Source: an uncultured Christensenellaceae bacterium
Lineage (GTDB): Bacteria; Bacillota; Clostridia; Christensenellales; Pumilibacteraceae
DNA length: 64,000 nucleotides
Reading direction: 5' to 3'
Assembly: GCA_910587445.1 (NCBI GenBank)
Contig: CAJULE010000010.1
Coordinates: 1-64,000, forward strand
Part shown: piece after piece, positions 7,459-16,387 of the stretch
Position numbering within the stretch: the first letter of the stretch is position 1
Layout of the letters: each line of letters begins with the position of its first letter
Made by a program: the position numbers and the translations under genes
The notes under the pieces: model-generated
Seen by the model: only the letters and a program-made list of their open reading frames with translations
What the model was told of the DNA's origin: nothing
Databases searched by the model: none

Positions 7459-8865
7459 ATGAAGAAAAGGTTGTCCGCCGTGGTTACGGCGATAGCTCTT
7501 GCCCTTTGTTGCGCAGCTTTGCTTGCGGCTTGTAACGATCCCGAGCCCGCACCTGTGGAAGTGAAGAGCGTAAAAGCGATCGTTTGGGGTTACGAGTGGG
7601 GTCCCGCCGTGCCCAAAGTCGTGGTCGAGTTTTCCGATAATGTTTCGGATGTGAACAAAGATACGTTTTCGGTGCGCATGGGCAGCAAAAACCGTACCGT
7701 TCTCGATGCTTACGCGAGCGATAAGGACGGAAATAAGACGACCGAAGCGACGAAGTTCGTCGCAGTCGAGACGGACGTTAAATACGGTGAGTCGAGCCCG
7801 TTCGTTTACGACCAGCAGTCGCAGATGAACGATTGGGCGACGTCGATATCCGTACGTCTTTCGGTGAAAAACGAGTTCAAGGTGGGCAAGACCGCTTGCG
7901 AACCGAATAAGGCGTTTACTTTTTCCGTAGGCGAGAAAGACAGGGTGATTCCCCAGACGGCAAGCTGGAAGAAGGATACCGTAAAGTTTACGAAGGACGG
8001 AAAGGAACAGGTGATTCAGCGTGCAAGCTGGGCGCCCGCAGGCGCCGAAAGCGACGGCGGCAAAAACCCGCTTATAATTTGGCTTCACGGCATGGGCGAG
8101 GGCGGCACCGATATAGATATAGCCCTTCTCGGAAACGAAGTCACCGCTCTTACGAGCGAGAATGAAACGAGCGTTCAAAAATACTTTACTACCGATACGC
8201 TCAAAGGCGCGTATGTGCTTGCGCTTCAGACGCCGACGATGTGGATGGACGACGGTACGGGCAGTTTCAATCACAACTCTCCCGGTACGGGCAAACAGCT
8301 TTCTTACTATACCGAGGTCGCTTATAAGGCAATAACCGAGTATGTGAGCGCGAACGACGATATAGATACGAACCGTATATATTTGGGCGGTTGCAGTAAC
8401 GGCGGCTATATGACGATGAACCTTGCGTTCGAACACGGCGATTACTTCGCGGCATTCTATCCCATATGCGAGGCGTACAACAACAACAAGATTTCCGACG
8501 CGATGATAGAGAGCATAAAGGACTATAATATGTGGTTTGTTCAGTCGCATGACGACACGACCGTTGTTCCCGCAAATTTTGTCTATCCTACATACGACCG
8601 CCTTTTGAAGGCGGGAGCAAACAATGTTCATCTTACGGTGACCGATCACGTTTACGGCAAGGACGACCCGCACCCCGCGGGCGGCTGGGGCGTCACTGTG
8701 CCCGATACGTATATGGGGCACTGGGTGTGGATAACCGCATTCAATGACGAAATCAAAAAGGAAATAGACAACAGCGCAATATCTTCCGCAGCGGACATTG
8801 TACCCGAAAAGTGTACAAAGGACGGAAATATGTGGAAGTGGCTTTCGGAGCAGAAAAAGGCATAG
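7459..8865 (+). CDS. Lipoprotein alpha/beta-hydrolase, probable carbohydrate esterase
   Basis: Secreted, lipid-anchored esterase of the alpha/beta-hydrolase fold, 468 residues. The N terminus is a lipoprotein signal peptide with lipobox LLAAC (Cys25). Residues about 35-160 form an N-terminal beta domain; the hydrolase follows, with the oxyanion-loop motif WLHGMGEGG near 207, the nucleophile elbow GCSNGGYM near 311, an acidic residue in SHDDTTVV near 364 and a His in YMGHWVW near 420. This resembles feruloyl/acetyl-xylan esterase and PHB-depolymerase-like families; the substrate is not determinable. I chose the ATG at 7459 because of AAAGGAG in front of it and because it begins the signal peptide. 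It heads a cluster with a CBM-like lipoprotein and a GH3 enzyme, which points to polysaccharide breakdown at the cell surface. Confidence 0.8.
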   Translation: MKKRLSAVVTAIALALCCAALLAACNDPEPAPVEVKSVKAIVWGYEWGPAVPKVVVEFSDNVSDVNKDTFSVRMGSKNRTVLDAYASDKDGNKTTEATKFVAVETDVKYGESSPFVYDQQSQMNDWATSISVRLSVKNEFKVGKTACEPNKAFTFSVGEKDRVIPQTASWKKDTVKFTKDGKEQVIQRASWAPAGAESDGGKNPLIIWLHGMGEGGTDIDIALLGNEVTALTSENETSVQKYFTTDTLKGAYVLALQTPTMWMDDGTGSFNHNSPGTGKQLSYYTEVAYKAITEYVSANDDIDTNRIYLGGCSNGGYMTMNLAFEHGDYFAAFYPICEAYNNNKISDAMIESIKDYNMWFVQSHDDTTVVPANFVYPTYDRLLKAGANNVHLTVTDHVYGKDDPHPAGGWGVTVPDTYMGHWVWITAFNDEIKKEIDNSAISSAADIVPEKCTKDGNMWKWLSEQKKA

Positions 8866-8981
8866 TAAGGGCTTTAACAGGCAAGGTTGGTTTCGGTGCG
8901 AAGGAGAGTCGTGATGGTATCTATCGCGCCGAAGCCGATCTCGAAGATAACTATAAATATTAAAAATATGAGGAGACAATC

Positions 8982-9650
8982 ATGAAAAATTTTAAGAGAT
9001 TTGCGGCAGCGGCTGTCATAGCTCTGCTCACGGTTGCAATTGCGGCTTTCGCGCTCGTCGGTTGCGGCGTACAGGAATATACGTTTGAAGCAGAGGACGC
9101 AGTCCTCGAAGGAGAGGCTGCAAGCTTCGGCGGTATGTCGCCCATGAGCATCGAGACCGGTCCCGTCTATACGGGCACGGATGAGGAAGGCGCGGAGGCT
9201 ACCGTTGTCGGTAATTTCAATACGACCGAACAGAGCATAACCTGGACGATTACGTCGAGCAAGGAATGCGACGCCGATATTATTTTTTATGCGGCTTCTG
9301 CGGCTATGGTAGTAAAAGATATGACAACTTGGAGTACGGGACTTGCCGAGATAAAGGGCGACAGCGGCGTTGTATCCATAACAAACAACGACGGAACGGC
9401 TGTCACGCTTTCTGGTTCGCTTCCCGGTCTTGAGACGCTTGATATGTCTGATGCTACTTCTTGGAAGAACATCGGCTCGCTTACCGGTAAGATTCACCTT
9501 GTAAAGGGCGAAAATAAAATAGTACTTAAAATCGACGGAACGGTAGACGGTGCTATGTCGAGCGGCATCAACGTAGATAAGATTGTTCTTAAAGCAAGCG
9601 CTGATCTTACGTTCAGCAAAACCGATAATTCCGATAAGATATCGGGATAA
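8982..9650 (+). CDS. Lipoprotein with CBM6/35-like domain
   Basis: A 222-residue surface lipoprotein. The signal peptide ends in lipobox LVGC (Cys28). The mature part starts YTFEAEDAVLEG, the usual opening of carbohydrate-binding modules of families 6/35, and finishes with GKIHLVKGENKIVLKIDG and a NVDKIVLKA strand, also typical of these beta-sandwiches. No catalytic domain is present, so a sugar-binding role beside the esterase and GH3 enzyme is inferred. TGAGGAGAC precedes the ATG. A 23-codon open frame (8914-8985) with its own AAGGAG overlaps this start by ATGA and may couple translation. A terminator follows at 9704. Confidence 0.65.
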   Translation: MKNFKRFAAAAVIALLTVAIAAFALVGCGVQEYTFEAEDAVLEGEAASFGGMSPMSIETGPVYTGTDEEGAEATVVGNFNTTEQSITWTITSSKECDADIIFYAASAAMVVKDMTTWSTGLAEIKGDSGVVSITNNDGTAVTLSGSLPGLETLDMSDATSWKNIGSLTGKIHLVKGENKIVLKIDGTVDGAMSSGINVDKIVLKASADLTFSKTDNSDKISG

Positions 9651-9703
9651 CTTTTACGACAAAGAAAAGAATAAGAGTTAGACGGTAAAATTCGCAAACG
9701 GTA

Positions 9704-9735
9704 CTCCGCCGCACATCACGGCGGCGGAGACTTTT
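9704..9735 (+). terminator. Terminator after the CBM-like lipoprotein gene
   Basis: CTCCGCCGC (9704-9712) pairs perfectly with GCGGCGGAG (9721-9729) over an 8-base loop and is followed by ACTTTTT. Confidence 0.85.
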
Positions 9736-9742
9736 TCGAGGA

Positions 9743-9774
9743 GCATTTTTGATTGCTTGCAAGGTCAAAAATGC
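9743..9774. repeat. Perfect inverted repeat ahead of the GH3 gene
   Basis: GCATTTTTGA (9743-9752) and TCAAAAATGC (9765-9774) are exact reverse complements separated by 12 bases. It lies 50 bases upstream of the GH3 start and 8 bases after the preceding terminator. It could be a leader hairpin or an operator; no T tract follows, so it is not a second terminator. Confidence 0.55.
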
Positions 9775-9824
9775 GACGACGACAAAGGTTTAATATCCTT
9801 TATTTTCTAGGAGGAAAATAATTT

Positions 9825-12800
9825 ATGTCAGAACAAGAAAAAAGTTCTAAAAAGAAGCTCAGTGCGAAGGTGTTCACCGCCATAATCGCGCCTCTTCTTG
9901 CAATTCTTATCGCGGTTGCGATAATACTGCCGATAGTATCGGTCAATGTGTACGATCTCGTATTCCGCGACATCTTCGGCGAAGCGGGAAGCAGCACGGC
10001 GAGCGGCGGAAATACGGGCGATGTAGATTCCGTTTATTACAAGAGAGATATAGCCGATTCGAAGAAACTCGACGAGGCGGAGCAGGCGTATACGCGTAAG
10101 GCGGGAGCGGAAGGCTTTGTGCTTCTTTACAACAAGGGCAGCGGCAAGGGACTTCCCGTTGCGGAAAAGTCTAAATTAAGCCTTTTCTCCGCTTCTTCCG
10201 TGGATCTTCTCGCGGGCGGAACGGGCAGCGGCGTGAGCACGATTTCGAGCGATATGAGAACGGCGCTCACCGAACAGGGCTTCACGATAAACGAGTCTCT
10301 TTGGAAGTTCTACACGGACAACCACGGTAAGTACACTCGCGGCGGCGGCGCTATCATGTACGGCAATAGCGAGGATTGGTCTATAAACGAGGCTCCCTTA
10401 TCGGATATTCCCGACGCGGCAAAGACCGAAGCGAAAGGTACGACTCCCGTGTTCTTCCTCGCGCGTACCGGCGGCGAGGGACGCGACCTCGGCAGATACA
10501 TGGGCGATTGGACTTCGGTCGAAGAGGATAAGGCTAAGCATTACTTAGAGCCCGATTCGGTCGAACTCGGAGTAATAAAGTATCTGAACGACAATTTCGA
10601 CAACGTGATTCTTGTAGTCAACACGAACAACGCGTTCGAGCTCGGCTGGGTCAAGAACTATCCCAATATTACTTCCGTGCTTTGGGCTCCCGGCGCGGGC
10701 GGCGACACTTGCCGTTCGATAGCCGACGTTTTAAGCGGCAAGATTAATCCGTCCGGACATCTTGTGGATACGTTTGCATACGACGCATTCTCTTCTCCCG
10801 CAATGCAGAACATGGGCGATATCGACCTCATGAACGGCGGCAAAGTTGTCGGCAACGGTGTGTTCTACGACGAAGGCATCTATGTCGGTTATAAGTACTA
10901 CGAGACCCGCTATTTCGATAAGGTTATGGGACAGGGAAACGCAGGCGATTACGACTACGATACCGTAGTTCAGTATCCGTTCGGTTACGGTATTTCCTAC
11001 ACCGATTTCGAGTGGAGCGATTTCACTATGACGCAGCCAGACGCGAGCGGCGATATCAAAGTTTCGGTTACGGTAAAGAACGTAGGACAAAAGAAAGGAC
11101 GCGACGTCGTGCAGGTCTACGTAAACGCGCCTTATACGGAGTACGATAAGACCAATCATGTCGAAAAATCGGCGGTATCGCTTGTAGGCTTCGCTAAGAC
11201 GGGCGAAATAGAGCCTACCAAGTCCGAAACCGTCACGGTGACGCTCAACGTAAAAGATTTCATTTCTTACGACGACGTAAAGGCAAAGACGTATATTCTC
11301 GAAGCGGGCGACTATCTCGTAACCGCGGCGGAGGACGCGCATAAAGCGGCGCAGAATATTCTCGCCAAAAACGGCAAGGATGTAGGCGACGCAAGCTTTG
11401 TCGGTACGTACAAGTACGAATACACTCAAAACGACGGCGTCGATAAGACGACTTATTCCAAGAGCGCGAACGGCACGGAAATCAAGAATCAGTTCGATCA
11501 TGCCGTGTCCGCCGAGTTTACCGCAAGAGACAAGTATCTGACGAGAAGCGATTGGACGGGAACATTCCCTAAGACGCACGGCAATCAGGATTCGAAGAAG
11601 AAGAGCGGCTTCAGCGAAAAGAACGGTTATACCTGGGAAGTTGCTGTTTCCGATGAGATTAAAAACGCAATAGCAAAGAGAGGCGCAAGCGCTTCCATGA
11701 ATCCCATGACGGAAGCGGAAGCCGGCGCTAAGGCGGGCGTGTTCGAACAGGCAGGCGATTTGGAGCTCATATCTTTCCGCGGCAGAGACTTCGACGAAGT
11801 CGACAAAGAAGGCGGCTGGGATAAGCTAATCAATCAGATGTCCTTGAAAGAGATCGAGAACATGATTACGAAGGCAGGTTATCAGACTCTTCCCGCTACG
11901 TCTATCGGAAAGCCTAAGGCAACCGATTACGACGGACCGTCGGGTCTTAACGAGGGCGGCGTAACTCACGAACCTTATTCGATTACCTATCCTTGCGCGG
12001 CAAACCTTGCGGCAAGCTGGGACAGAGAGAATTCCCGTCTGCACGGCTACTATGTCGGCGAGGACGGACTTGCGGCAGACGGACATTGGGGCAACCACAA
12101 GTATAAGGGCGTAATCTCGGGTTGGTATGCTCCCGCAATGAACATTCACAGAACGCCGTTTGCGGGACGTAACTTCGAGTATTACAGCGAAGACGGCTTT
12201 ATGTCGGGCGAACTCGCGCTCGAGGCTGCAAGGGCTTGTGCGGAGAAAGGCGTATACGCTTATATCAAGCATTTCGCTCTTAACGACCAAGAAGATCACC
12301 GTACGGCGGCGGCAACCTTCTCGAACGAGCAGGCTATTCGCGAAATCTATCTCAAGCCTTTCCAAACCTGCATAGAGGAACGCGGAACGACTAAGATAAT
12401 GGTTCAGAACTATGACGCGACTACGGGCACGTTCACGAAAGCAGAAGCCGAAATTCCTGCGGTCATGGCGGTTATGACGTCGTTCAACCGTATCGGCTGC
12501 GTTTGGGCGGGCGGCAACTACAACCTAATAACGGGCGTCCTCAGAAACGAATGGGGCTTCGACGGCTCTGTAATCACCGACTACGACCACGGTCGGGAAA
12601 TGAATAGCGAGCAGTGTATCGCGGCAGGCGGCGACCTTAAACTTACCGCGCAAATGCCTGACGGAATAGACGAAAAGAATCCGGCATATCAATACTATAT
12701 GAGACAGTCAATGAAGCATATACTCTATACAACGGTAAATTCCAATATAATGAACGGAATTGTATTCGGTGTAGAAGTAGCCGATCTTCCTTTCCCGTAT

Positions 12801-12908
12801 TACTATCTCATTTTGATAGCGGTCGGCGTGATTGCCGCAGGTCTGTCCGTATGGGGCGGCATAGCCATATGGCAGCGTTGGAAAGCCGAACTTGCAAACA
12901 AGCAGTAA
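9825..12908 (+). CDS. Membrane-anchored, domain-swapped glycoside hydrolase family 3
   Basis: Beta-glucosidase/beta-xylosidase-type enzyme of 1027 residues with the GH3 domains in swapped order. After an N-terminal transmembrane helix (about 16-47) comes the domain normally found second in GH3 (NTNNAFELGWV near 261, APGAGGDTCRSIADVLSG), then the fibronectin-like domain (GRDVVQVYVNAP near 424), and only then the (alpha/beta)8 catalytic barrel (DYDGPSGLNEGG near 702, KHFALNDQE, and the nucleophile Asp in GSVITDYDHG near 914). A second transmembrane helix lies at about 989-1015. Swapped GH3 enzymes are known from rumen Clostridia; anchoring at both ends is unusual. AGGAGG precedes the ATG. The substrate cannot be told from sequence; the esterase neighbour suggests decorated plant glycans. 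Confidence 0.88.
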   Translation: MSEQEKSSKKKLSAKVFTAIIAPLLAILIAVAIILPIVSVNVYDLVFRDIFGEAGSSTASGGNTGDVDSVYYKRDIADSKKLDEAEQAYTRKAGAEGFVLLYNKGSGKGLPVAEKSKLSLFSASSVDLLAGGTGSGVSTISSDMRTALTEQGFTINESLWKFYTDNHGKYTRGGGAIMYGNSEDWSINEAPLSDIPDAAKTEAKGTTPVFFLARTGGEGRDLGRYMGDWTSVEEDKAKHYLEPDSVELGVIKYLNDNFDNVILVVNTNNAFELGWVKNYPNITSVLWAPGAGGDTCRSIADVLSGKINPSGHLVDTFAYDAFSSPAMQNMGDIDLMNGGKVVGNGVFYDEGIYVGYKYYETRYFDKVMGQGNAGDYDYDTVVQYPFGYGISYTDFEWSDFTMTQPDASGDIKVSVTVKNVGQKKGRDVVQVYVNAPYTEYDKTNHVEKSAVSLVGFAKTGEIEPTKSETVTVTLNVKDFISYDDVKAKTYILEAGDYLVTAAEDAHKAAQNILAKNGKDVGDASFVGTYKYEYTQNDGVDKTTYSKSANGTEIKNQFDHAVSAEFTARDKYLTRSDWTGTFPKTHGNQDSKKKSGFSEKNGYTWEVAVSDEIKNAIAKRGASASMNPMTEAEAGAKAGVFEQAGDLELISFRGRDFDEVDKEGGWDKLINQMSLKEIENMITKAGYQTLPATSIGKPKATDYDGPSGLNEGGVTHEPYSITYPCAANLAASWDRENSRLHGYYVGEDGLAADGHWGNHKYKGVISGWYAPAMNIHRTPFAGRNFEYYSEDGFMSGELALEAARACAEKGVYAYIKHFALNDQEDHRTAAATFSNEQAIREIYLKPFQTCIEERGTTKIMVQNYDATTGTFTKAEAEIPAVMAVMTSFNRIGCVWAGGNYNLITGVLRNEWGFDGSVITDYDHGREMNSEQCIAAGGDLKLTAQMPDGIDEKNPAYQYYMRQSMKHILYTTVNSNIMNGIVFGVEVADLPFPYYYLILIAVGVIAAGLSVWGGIAIWQRWKAELANKQ

Positions 12909-12932
12909 GCTAAAATAATTGTAAAACCAAAC

Positions 12933-12966
12933 AAACGGGCTCGGAGTTCTCTTCCGAGCCTGTTTT
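12933..12966 (+). terminator. Terminator after the GH3 gene
   Basis: AAACGGGCTCGGA (12933-12945) pairs with TCCGAGCCTGTTT (12953-12965) over a 7-base loop; the descending arm supplies the short T run. Confidence 0.85.
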
Positions 12967-12984
12967 AAATATCCTTTAAATGGC

Positions 12985-13095
12985 TTCTCATGAGCAAAAG
13001 GGGTGGGCTGTTGAAAATACTCGTCACCCCAAGGCTTCCCTTGAGTAAAGGGGGGGCTGTCTGCTCAGCAGACTGAGGGTATTGTTTTCATAGTT
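12985..13095. repeat. Dispersed repeat remnant in a 381-base intergenic gap
   Basis: The gap 12909-13289 contains no gene I can support. It holds the GH3 terminator, this repeat block and a promoter. The block contains CAAGGCTTCCCTTGAGTAAA, then GGGGGGGCTGTC, a TCTGCTCAGCAGA hairpin and CTGAGGGTATTGTT, the same order of elements as in 1-170 and 21294-21375. The region 13100-13240 has no clear feature. Confidence 0.45.
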
Positions 13096-13246
13096 CGAAG
13101 AATTCCAAACTTCCGAAATTGTCTCCCATTGCCGAATCGGCAGTCGAAACTTCACATCGGGCGTCTCTTTCTTATTCCGCCGAAAACGTCGAAAATCCGT
13201 TTTTTATGACTATTATTGTTTGTCCGCTCTTTTTTTTATTGAGATT

Positions 13247-13255
13247 TGCTATAAT
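13247..13255 (+). promoter_or_regulatory. Extended -10 promoter
   Basis: TGCTATAAT (13247-13255) is a perfect extended -10 element. No good -35 is seen at 17 bases. It lies 34 bases before the start of the next gene. Confidence 0.6.
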
Positions 13256-13289
13256 AGGCTCGAACTTCACAGATAAAAGGAGACGAAAC

Positions 13290-13703
13290 ATGGAAAACAA
13301 AGTTTGCGGCGAATTGAAAAAACGGGCGCTTCTCGCAAAGCAACGGCTTAAGCTCGGCTATTGGGAACAGTTGCGCGCCGAGCGCGAGCGCCTTTTAAAG
13401 ACGGCGGGCGAGACCGATTCCGCGCAGAGAAAGGTGAGCGAGCTTCAGAGGGCGAAATTCAGTCGCGAACTCGAGCAGGTCGTCGGATCGAGCTCCGAAC
13501 GCGACGAACAGCTCTACAGACGCGTGTGCGAAATTCTCGACTCCGAAGAAGACGTAATGAACCCCATCGGCAGACTCATGGATAAGGAACGGTACACAAA
13601 TCTCGACGACGGAGGAAGGCAACGCTATATTCTCGAGTTGTCCAAAAAATTCAACGAATTAAAGGAACGATATTATCAGGAAAGACCGGGTAAAAGCTGT
13701 TGA
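13290..13703 (+). CDS. Small charged coiled-coil protein of unknown function
   Basis: I do not recognise this 137-residue protein. It is highly charged, rich in Glu, Arg and Lys, with no membrane segment or signal peptide, and most of it should be alpha-helical or coiled-coil (KVSELQRAKFSRELEQ; ILELSKKFNELKERYY). The open frame reaches back to 13119, but the ATG at 13290 has AAAGGAG 8 bases before it and follows the extended -10 promoter, so it is the likely start. It lies 58 bases before yerC and is probably co-transcribed with yerC-pcrA-ligA. The Glu/Arg pattern resembles helical accessory or scaffold proteins; no function can be given. Confidence 0.6.
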   Translation: MENKVCGELKKRALLAKQRLKLGYWEQLRAERERLLKTAGETDSAQRKVSELQRAKFSRELEQVVGSSSERDEQLYRRVCEILDSEEDVMNPIGRLMDKERYTNLDDGGRQRYILELSKKFNELKERYYQERPGKSC

Positions 13704-13761
13704 CTTTTCCGCTTTAATTTGTTAAAATATCTTCGACAATACAATCGGAGATATACATAAA

Positions 13762-14052
13762 ATGAACCGTAAATTACAATCGGAAAATATCGACGTTCTC
13801 TATGAGGCGGTCGGGCTTATCGAAACGCGGGAAGAGTTCTATAACTTCTTCGAAGATCTTTGTACGATTACCGAGCTTCAGGCAATGGCTCATCGTTTTG
13901 CCGTTGCCAAAATGCTCACGGAAGGCTATACATACCAGGAGATAAGCGAAAAGACGGGAGCAAGCACGGCGACGATAAGCCGCATAAACAAGTGTATCGG
14001 CTATGGCGCGGACGGCTACAACGTCATACTTTCCAGGATGAAAAAACAATGA
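13762..14052 (+). CDS. YerC/YecD family TrpR-like DNA-binding protein
   Basis: A 96-residue regulator of the TrpR-like superfamily (YerC/YecD group), probably a repressor with an unknown ligand. The helix-turn-helix is visible as YTYQEISEKTGASTATISRI, preceded by the family-typical FFEDLCTITELQAMAHRFAV. In B. subtilis yerC also lies close to pcrA-ligA, so the placement is conserved. The stop overlaps the pcrA start as ATGA, which couples their translation. It starts with ATG; the ribosome site (CGGAG) lies about 10 bases upstream. Confidence 0.85.
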   Translation: MNRKLQSENIDVLYEAVGLIETREEFYNFFEDLCTITELQAMAHRFAVAKMLTEGYTYQEISEKTGASTATISRINKCIGYGADGYNVILSRMKKQ

Positions 14053-16364
14053 GTATAGATTTAAGCACGCTCAACGACAGGCAGATCCCCGCCGTACTCA
14101 CGACAGACGGCGCCGTACTCGTTACGGCAGGCGCGGGAAGCGGAAAGACGCGACTTTTGACGCACCGCATAGCCTATCTCATAGAGGAGAAGGGCGTAAA
14201 GCCGTGGAATATACTTGCGATAACCTTTACGAACAAAGCGGCGAACGAGATGAAGGAGCGTCTCGAAAATATGATACGTGGCGCGGACGATATTTGGGTG
14301 TCCACCTTTCACTCTATGTGCGCGCGCATACTTCGTCGTCATGCGGACAAGCTCGGTTATAAGACAAGCTTTTCCATTTACGGAGAACAGGAAAAGGATA
14401 ATATCCTCAAAAGGATCGTAAAAGAGCTTTCCGAGGACAGAAGCAGCCGTCTTTACAAAGCCGAAACGAAGGAGATCGACAAGGTGCGCAAGCGCGCGTC
14501 TTACATCATTTCCGACGCTAAAAACGAGGCGCTTTCGCCGGAGGAGTATATTTCGTATCTGCGTTACGACGACGAGGCGGAGCTTCTCGGGGAGATCTAT
14601 CGCCGCTACGAGACGGAAATGAAAAAGAACAATGCGTTCGATTTCGACGATCTTCTCACAAAGACGTACGAGCTCCTGAAAAACGACGCCGAGACGAGAG
14701 AATACTACTGCGGCAAGTTCCGCTACATTCACGTGGACGAGTTTCAGGATACGAACCTCGTGCAGTATTTGCTTGTAAAGATCCTTGCGGGAAAGAACGG
14801 AAATGTTTTCGTCGTCGGCGACGAGGACCAATGTATTTACGGCTGGCGCGGCGCGAAAGCCGACAATATGATCGACTTTACGAAAGATTTCGAGTGCAAG
14901 GTGTTCAAGCTCGAACAGAACTACCGCAGTACGAAAAAGATTCTCGGTCTTGCCAATTCCGTCATAAGCCACAATGCAAAACGTCTCGAAAAGACGCTTT
15001 GGACGGCGGGCGGCGACGGCGACGACGTTACGGTGTTCTGCGCGCGCAACGAAACCAACGAAGCCGAATATGTCGCAAACGTAATAAAAAATCTCACGGA
15101 AAGCGGGGAGTATTCGTATTCAGATTTTGCCGTCCTCATGCGAGTGAACGCGCTGTCGCGCACGTTTGAGGAACGCTTCCTCGCTTACGGCATACCGCAT
15201 AAGATGTACGGCGGCTTCAAGTTCTTCGAGCGCAAGGAAGTCAAGGATTTGCTCGCCTATCTCAGGGTGGTGACAAACGGCGACGACGGAGAAGCGCTCC
15301 TTCGCATAATCAACTTTCCCAAGCGCGGCATAGGTACGAGCGCAATAGCGCAGCTCGTAAATTACGGCGCGGTGACGGGGCAGTCTCTGTTGTCGGTGGT
15401 TATGGGAATAGAGGAAAACGCCGATTTGCCGCTTTCTCTGTGCAAAAAGGTCGCGCCGTTAAAGACCCTTCTTGCCTGTATGCTCGCAGAAAAGGACAAG
15501 TGCAGTCCGTCGGAGCTTGTGGAATACATTGTCCGTATTCTCAAGCTGAACGAGGTTTACGGCGAGGACACGGAAGAAAACGTATCGCGAAAGATGAATA
15601 TCTCCGCGCTTGCCGAATCGGTTCGTCAGTTCGAAAAATCAAACGAAGGCGGCACACTCGAGGACTATATGCAGATGATTTCTCTGTACAGCGACCTCGA
15701 CGAGATGGACGAGGAGGACGACTGCGTTGCGCTTGCGACGATCCACAGCGTAAAGGGGCTGGAGTTCCCCGTCGTGTTTGTGATTGGTTGCGAGGACGGA
15801 ATGTTGCCGCTTTCGCGCTCGGCGGACAGCCCGGACGAACTCGAAGAAGAGCGTCGGCTCATGTATGTGGCGATCACGCGTGCAATGCGGAAGCTTTACG
15901 TCACATGGGCGGCGTCTCGCTTTATGTACAACGAGAGAAAGTATACGATGCCGAGCCGTTTTCTCAAAGAAGCGGGTGTTGATGTGGGGAGCGCGCAGCC
16001 GTCCGCGGCGCTTGCTCGGGAACGCGCAGCAGGGTATCTTCGCGATTCTTACGACGATTACGGCTCGGGTTATTCGTCGGGATACGGCTCGGGCAAAAGC
16101 TCGTCATATAATTCTTACGGCGGCGGCTCGGGCTCGAGCTACGGCGGCGCGTCCGTATACAGCGCAAACAGCGCGCCGAAGCCGCAGAAGAAGGACGTTT
16201 CAGATTTTGCCGTGGGAACGAGCGTCAGGCATAAAAAATTCGGCAAGGGCGTTATTCTCACGCTTTCGGCGGAAGCGGGCGGAGTATATGCCGAAATAGA
16301 ATTCGAAAAATTCGGCAAGATGATGCTGTCGCTTCAGTATGCGCCGATAGAGATCGCCGACTGA
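14049..16364 (+). CDS. pcrA: ATP-dependent DNA helicase PcrA (UvrD/Rep family)
   Basis: SF1A 3'-5' DNA helicase for nucleotide-excision repair and plasmid/rolling-circle replication. The 771-residue protein starts MSIDLSTLNDRQ and shows Walker A in TAGAGSGKTR, the DEXX box in HVDEFQDTN, GDEDQCIYGWRGA (motif III), EQNYRS (motif IV), and TIHSVKGLEFPVVF and YVAITRA (motifs V/VI). Residues about 660-713 are a Gly/Ser/Tyr-rich linker, followed by a C-terminal Tudor-like domain (VRHKKFGKGVILTL) known in this family to bind RNA polymerase. The frame is open upstream to 13860, but the ATG overlapping the yerC stop is the natural start. ligA follows 23 bases later. Confidence 0.96.
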   Translation: MSIDLSTLNDRQIPAVLTTDGAVLVTAGAGSGKTRLLTHRIAYLIEEKGVKPWNILAITFTNKAANEMKERLENMIRGADDIWVSTFHSMCARILRRHADKLGYKTSFSIYGEQEKDNILKRIVKELSEDRSSRLYKAETKEIDKVRKRASYIISDAKNEALSPEEYISYLRYDDEAELLGEIYRRYETEMKKNNAFDFDDLLTKTYELLKNDAETREYYCGKFRYIHVDEFQDTNLVQYLLVKILAGKNGNVFVVGDEDQCIYGWRGAKADNMIDFTKDFECKVFKLEQNYRSTKKILGLANSVISHNAKRLEKTLWTAGGDGDDVTVFCARNETNEAEYVANVIKNLTESGEYSYSDFAVLMRVNALSRTFEERFLAYGIPHKMYGGFKFFERKEVKDLLAYLRVVTNGDDGEALLRIINFPKRGIGTSAIAQLVNYGAVTGQSLLSVVMGIEENADLPLSLCKKVAPLKTLLACMLAEKDKCSPSELVEYIVRILKLNEVYGEDTEENVSRKMNISALAESVRQFEKSNEGGTLEDYMQMISLYSDLDEMDEEDDCVALATIHSVKGLEFPVVFVIGCEDGMLPLSRSADSPDELEEERRLMYVAITRAMRKLYVTWAASRFMYNERKYTMPSRFLKEAGVDVGSAQPSAALARERAAGYLRDSYDDYGSGYSSGYGSGKSSSYNSYGGGSGSSYGGASVYSANSAPKPQKKDVSDFAVGTSVRHKKFGKGVILTLSAEAGGVYAEIEFEKFGKMMLSLQYAPIEIAD

Positions 16365-16387
16365 TTTCTGTTTAAACGGAGGCTGTT

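Noticed and set aside
7396..8979. 527-codon reverse-strand open frame
   Set aside because: It mirrors the lipoprotein esterase, has no recognisable domains or ribosome site, and is rich in His/Arg/Tyr as expected from an antisense shadow.
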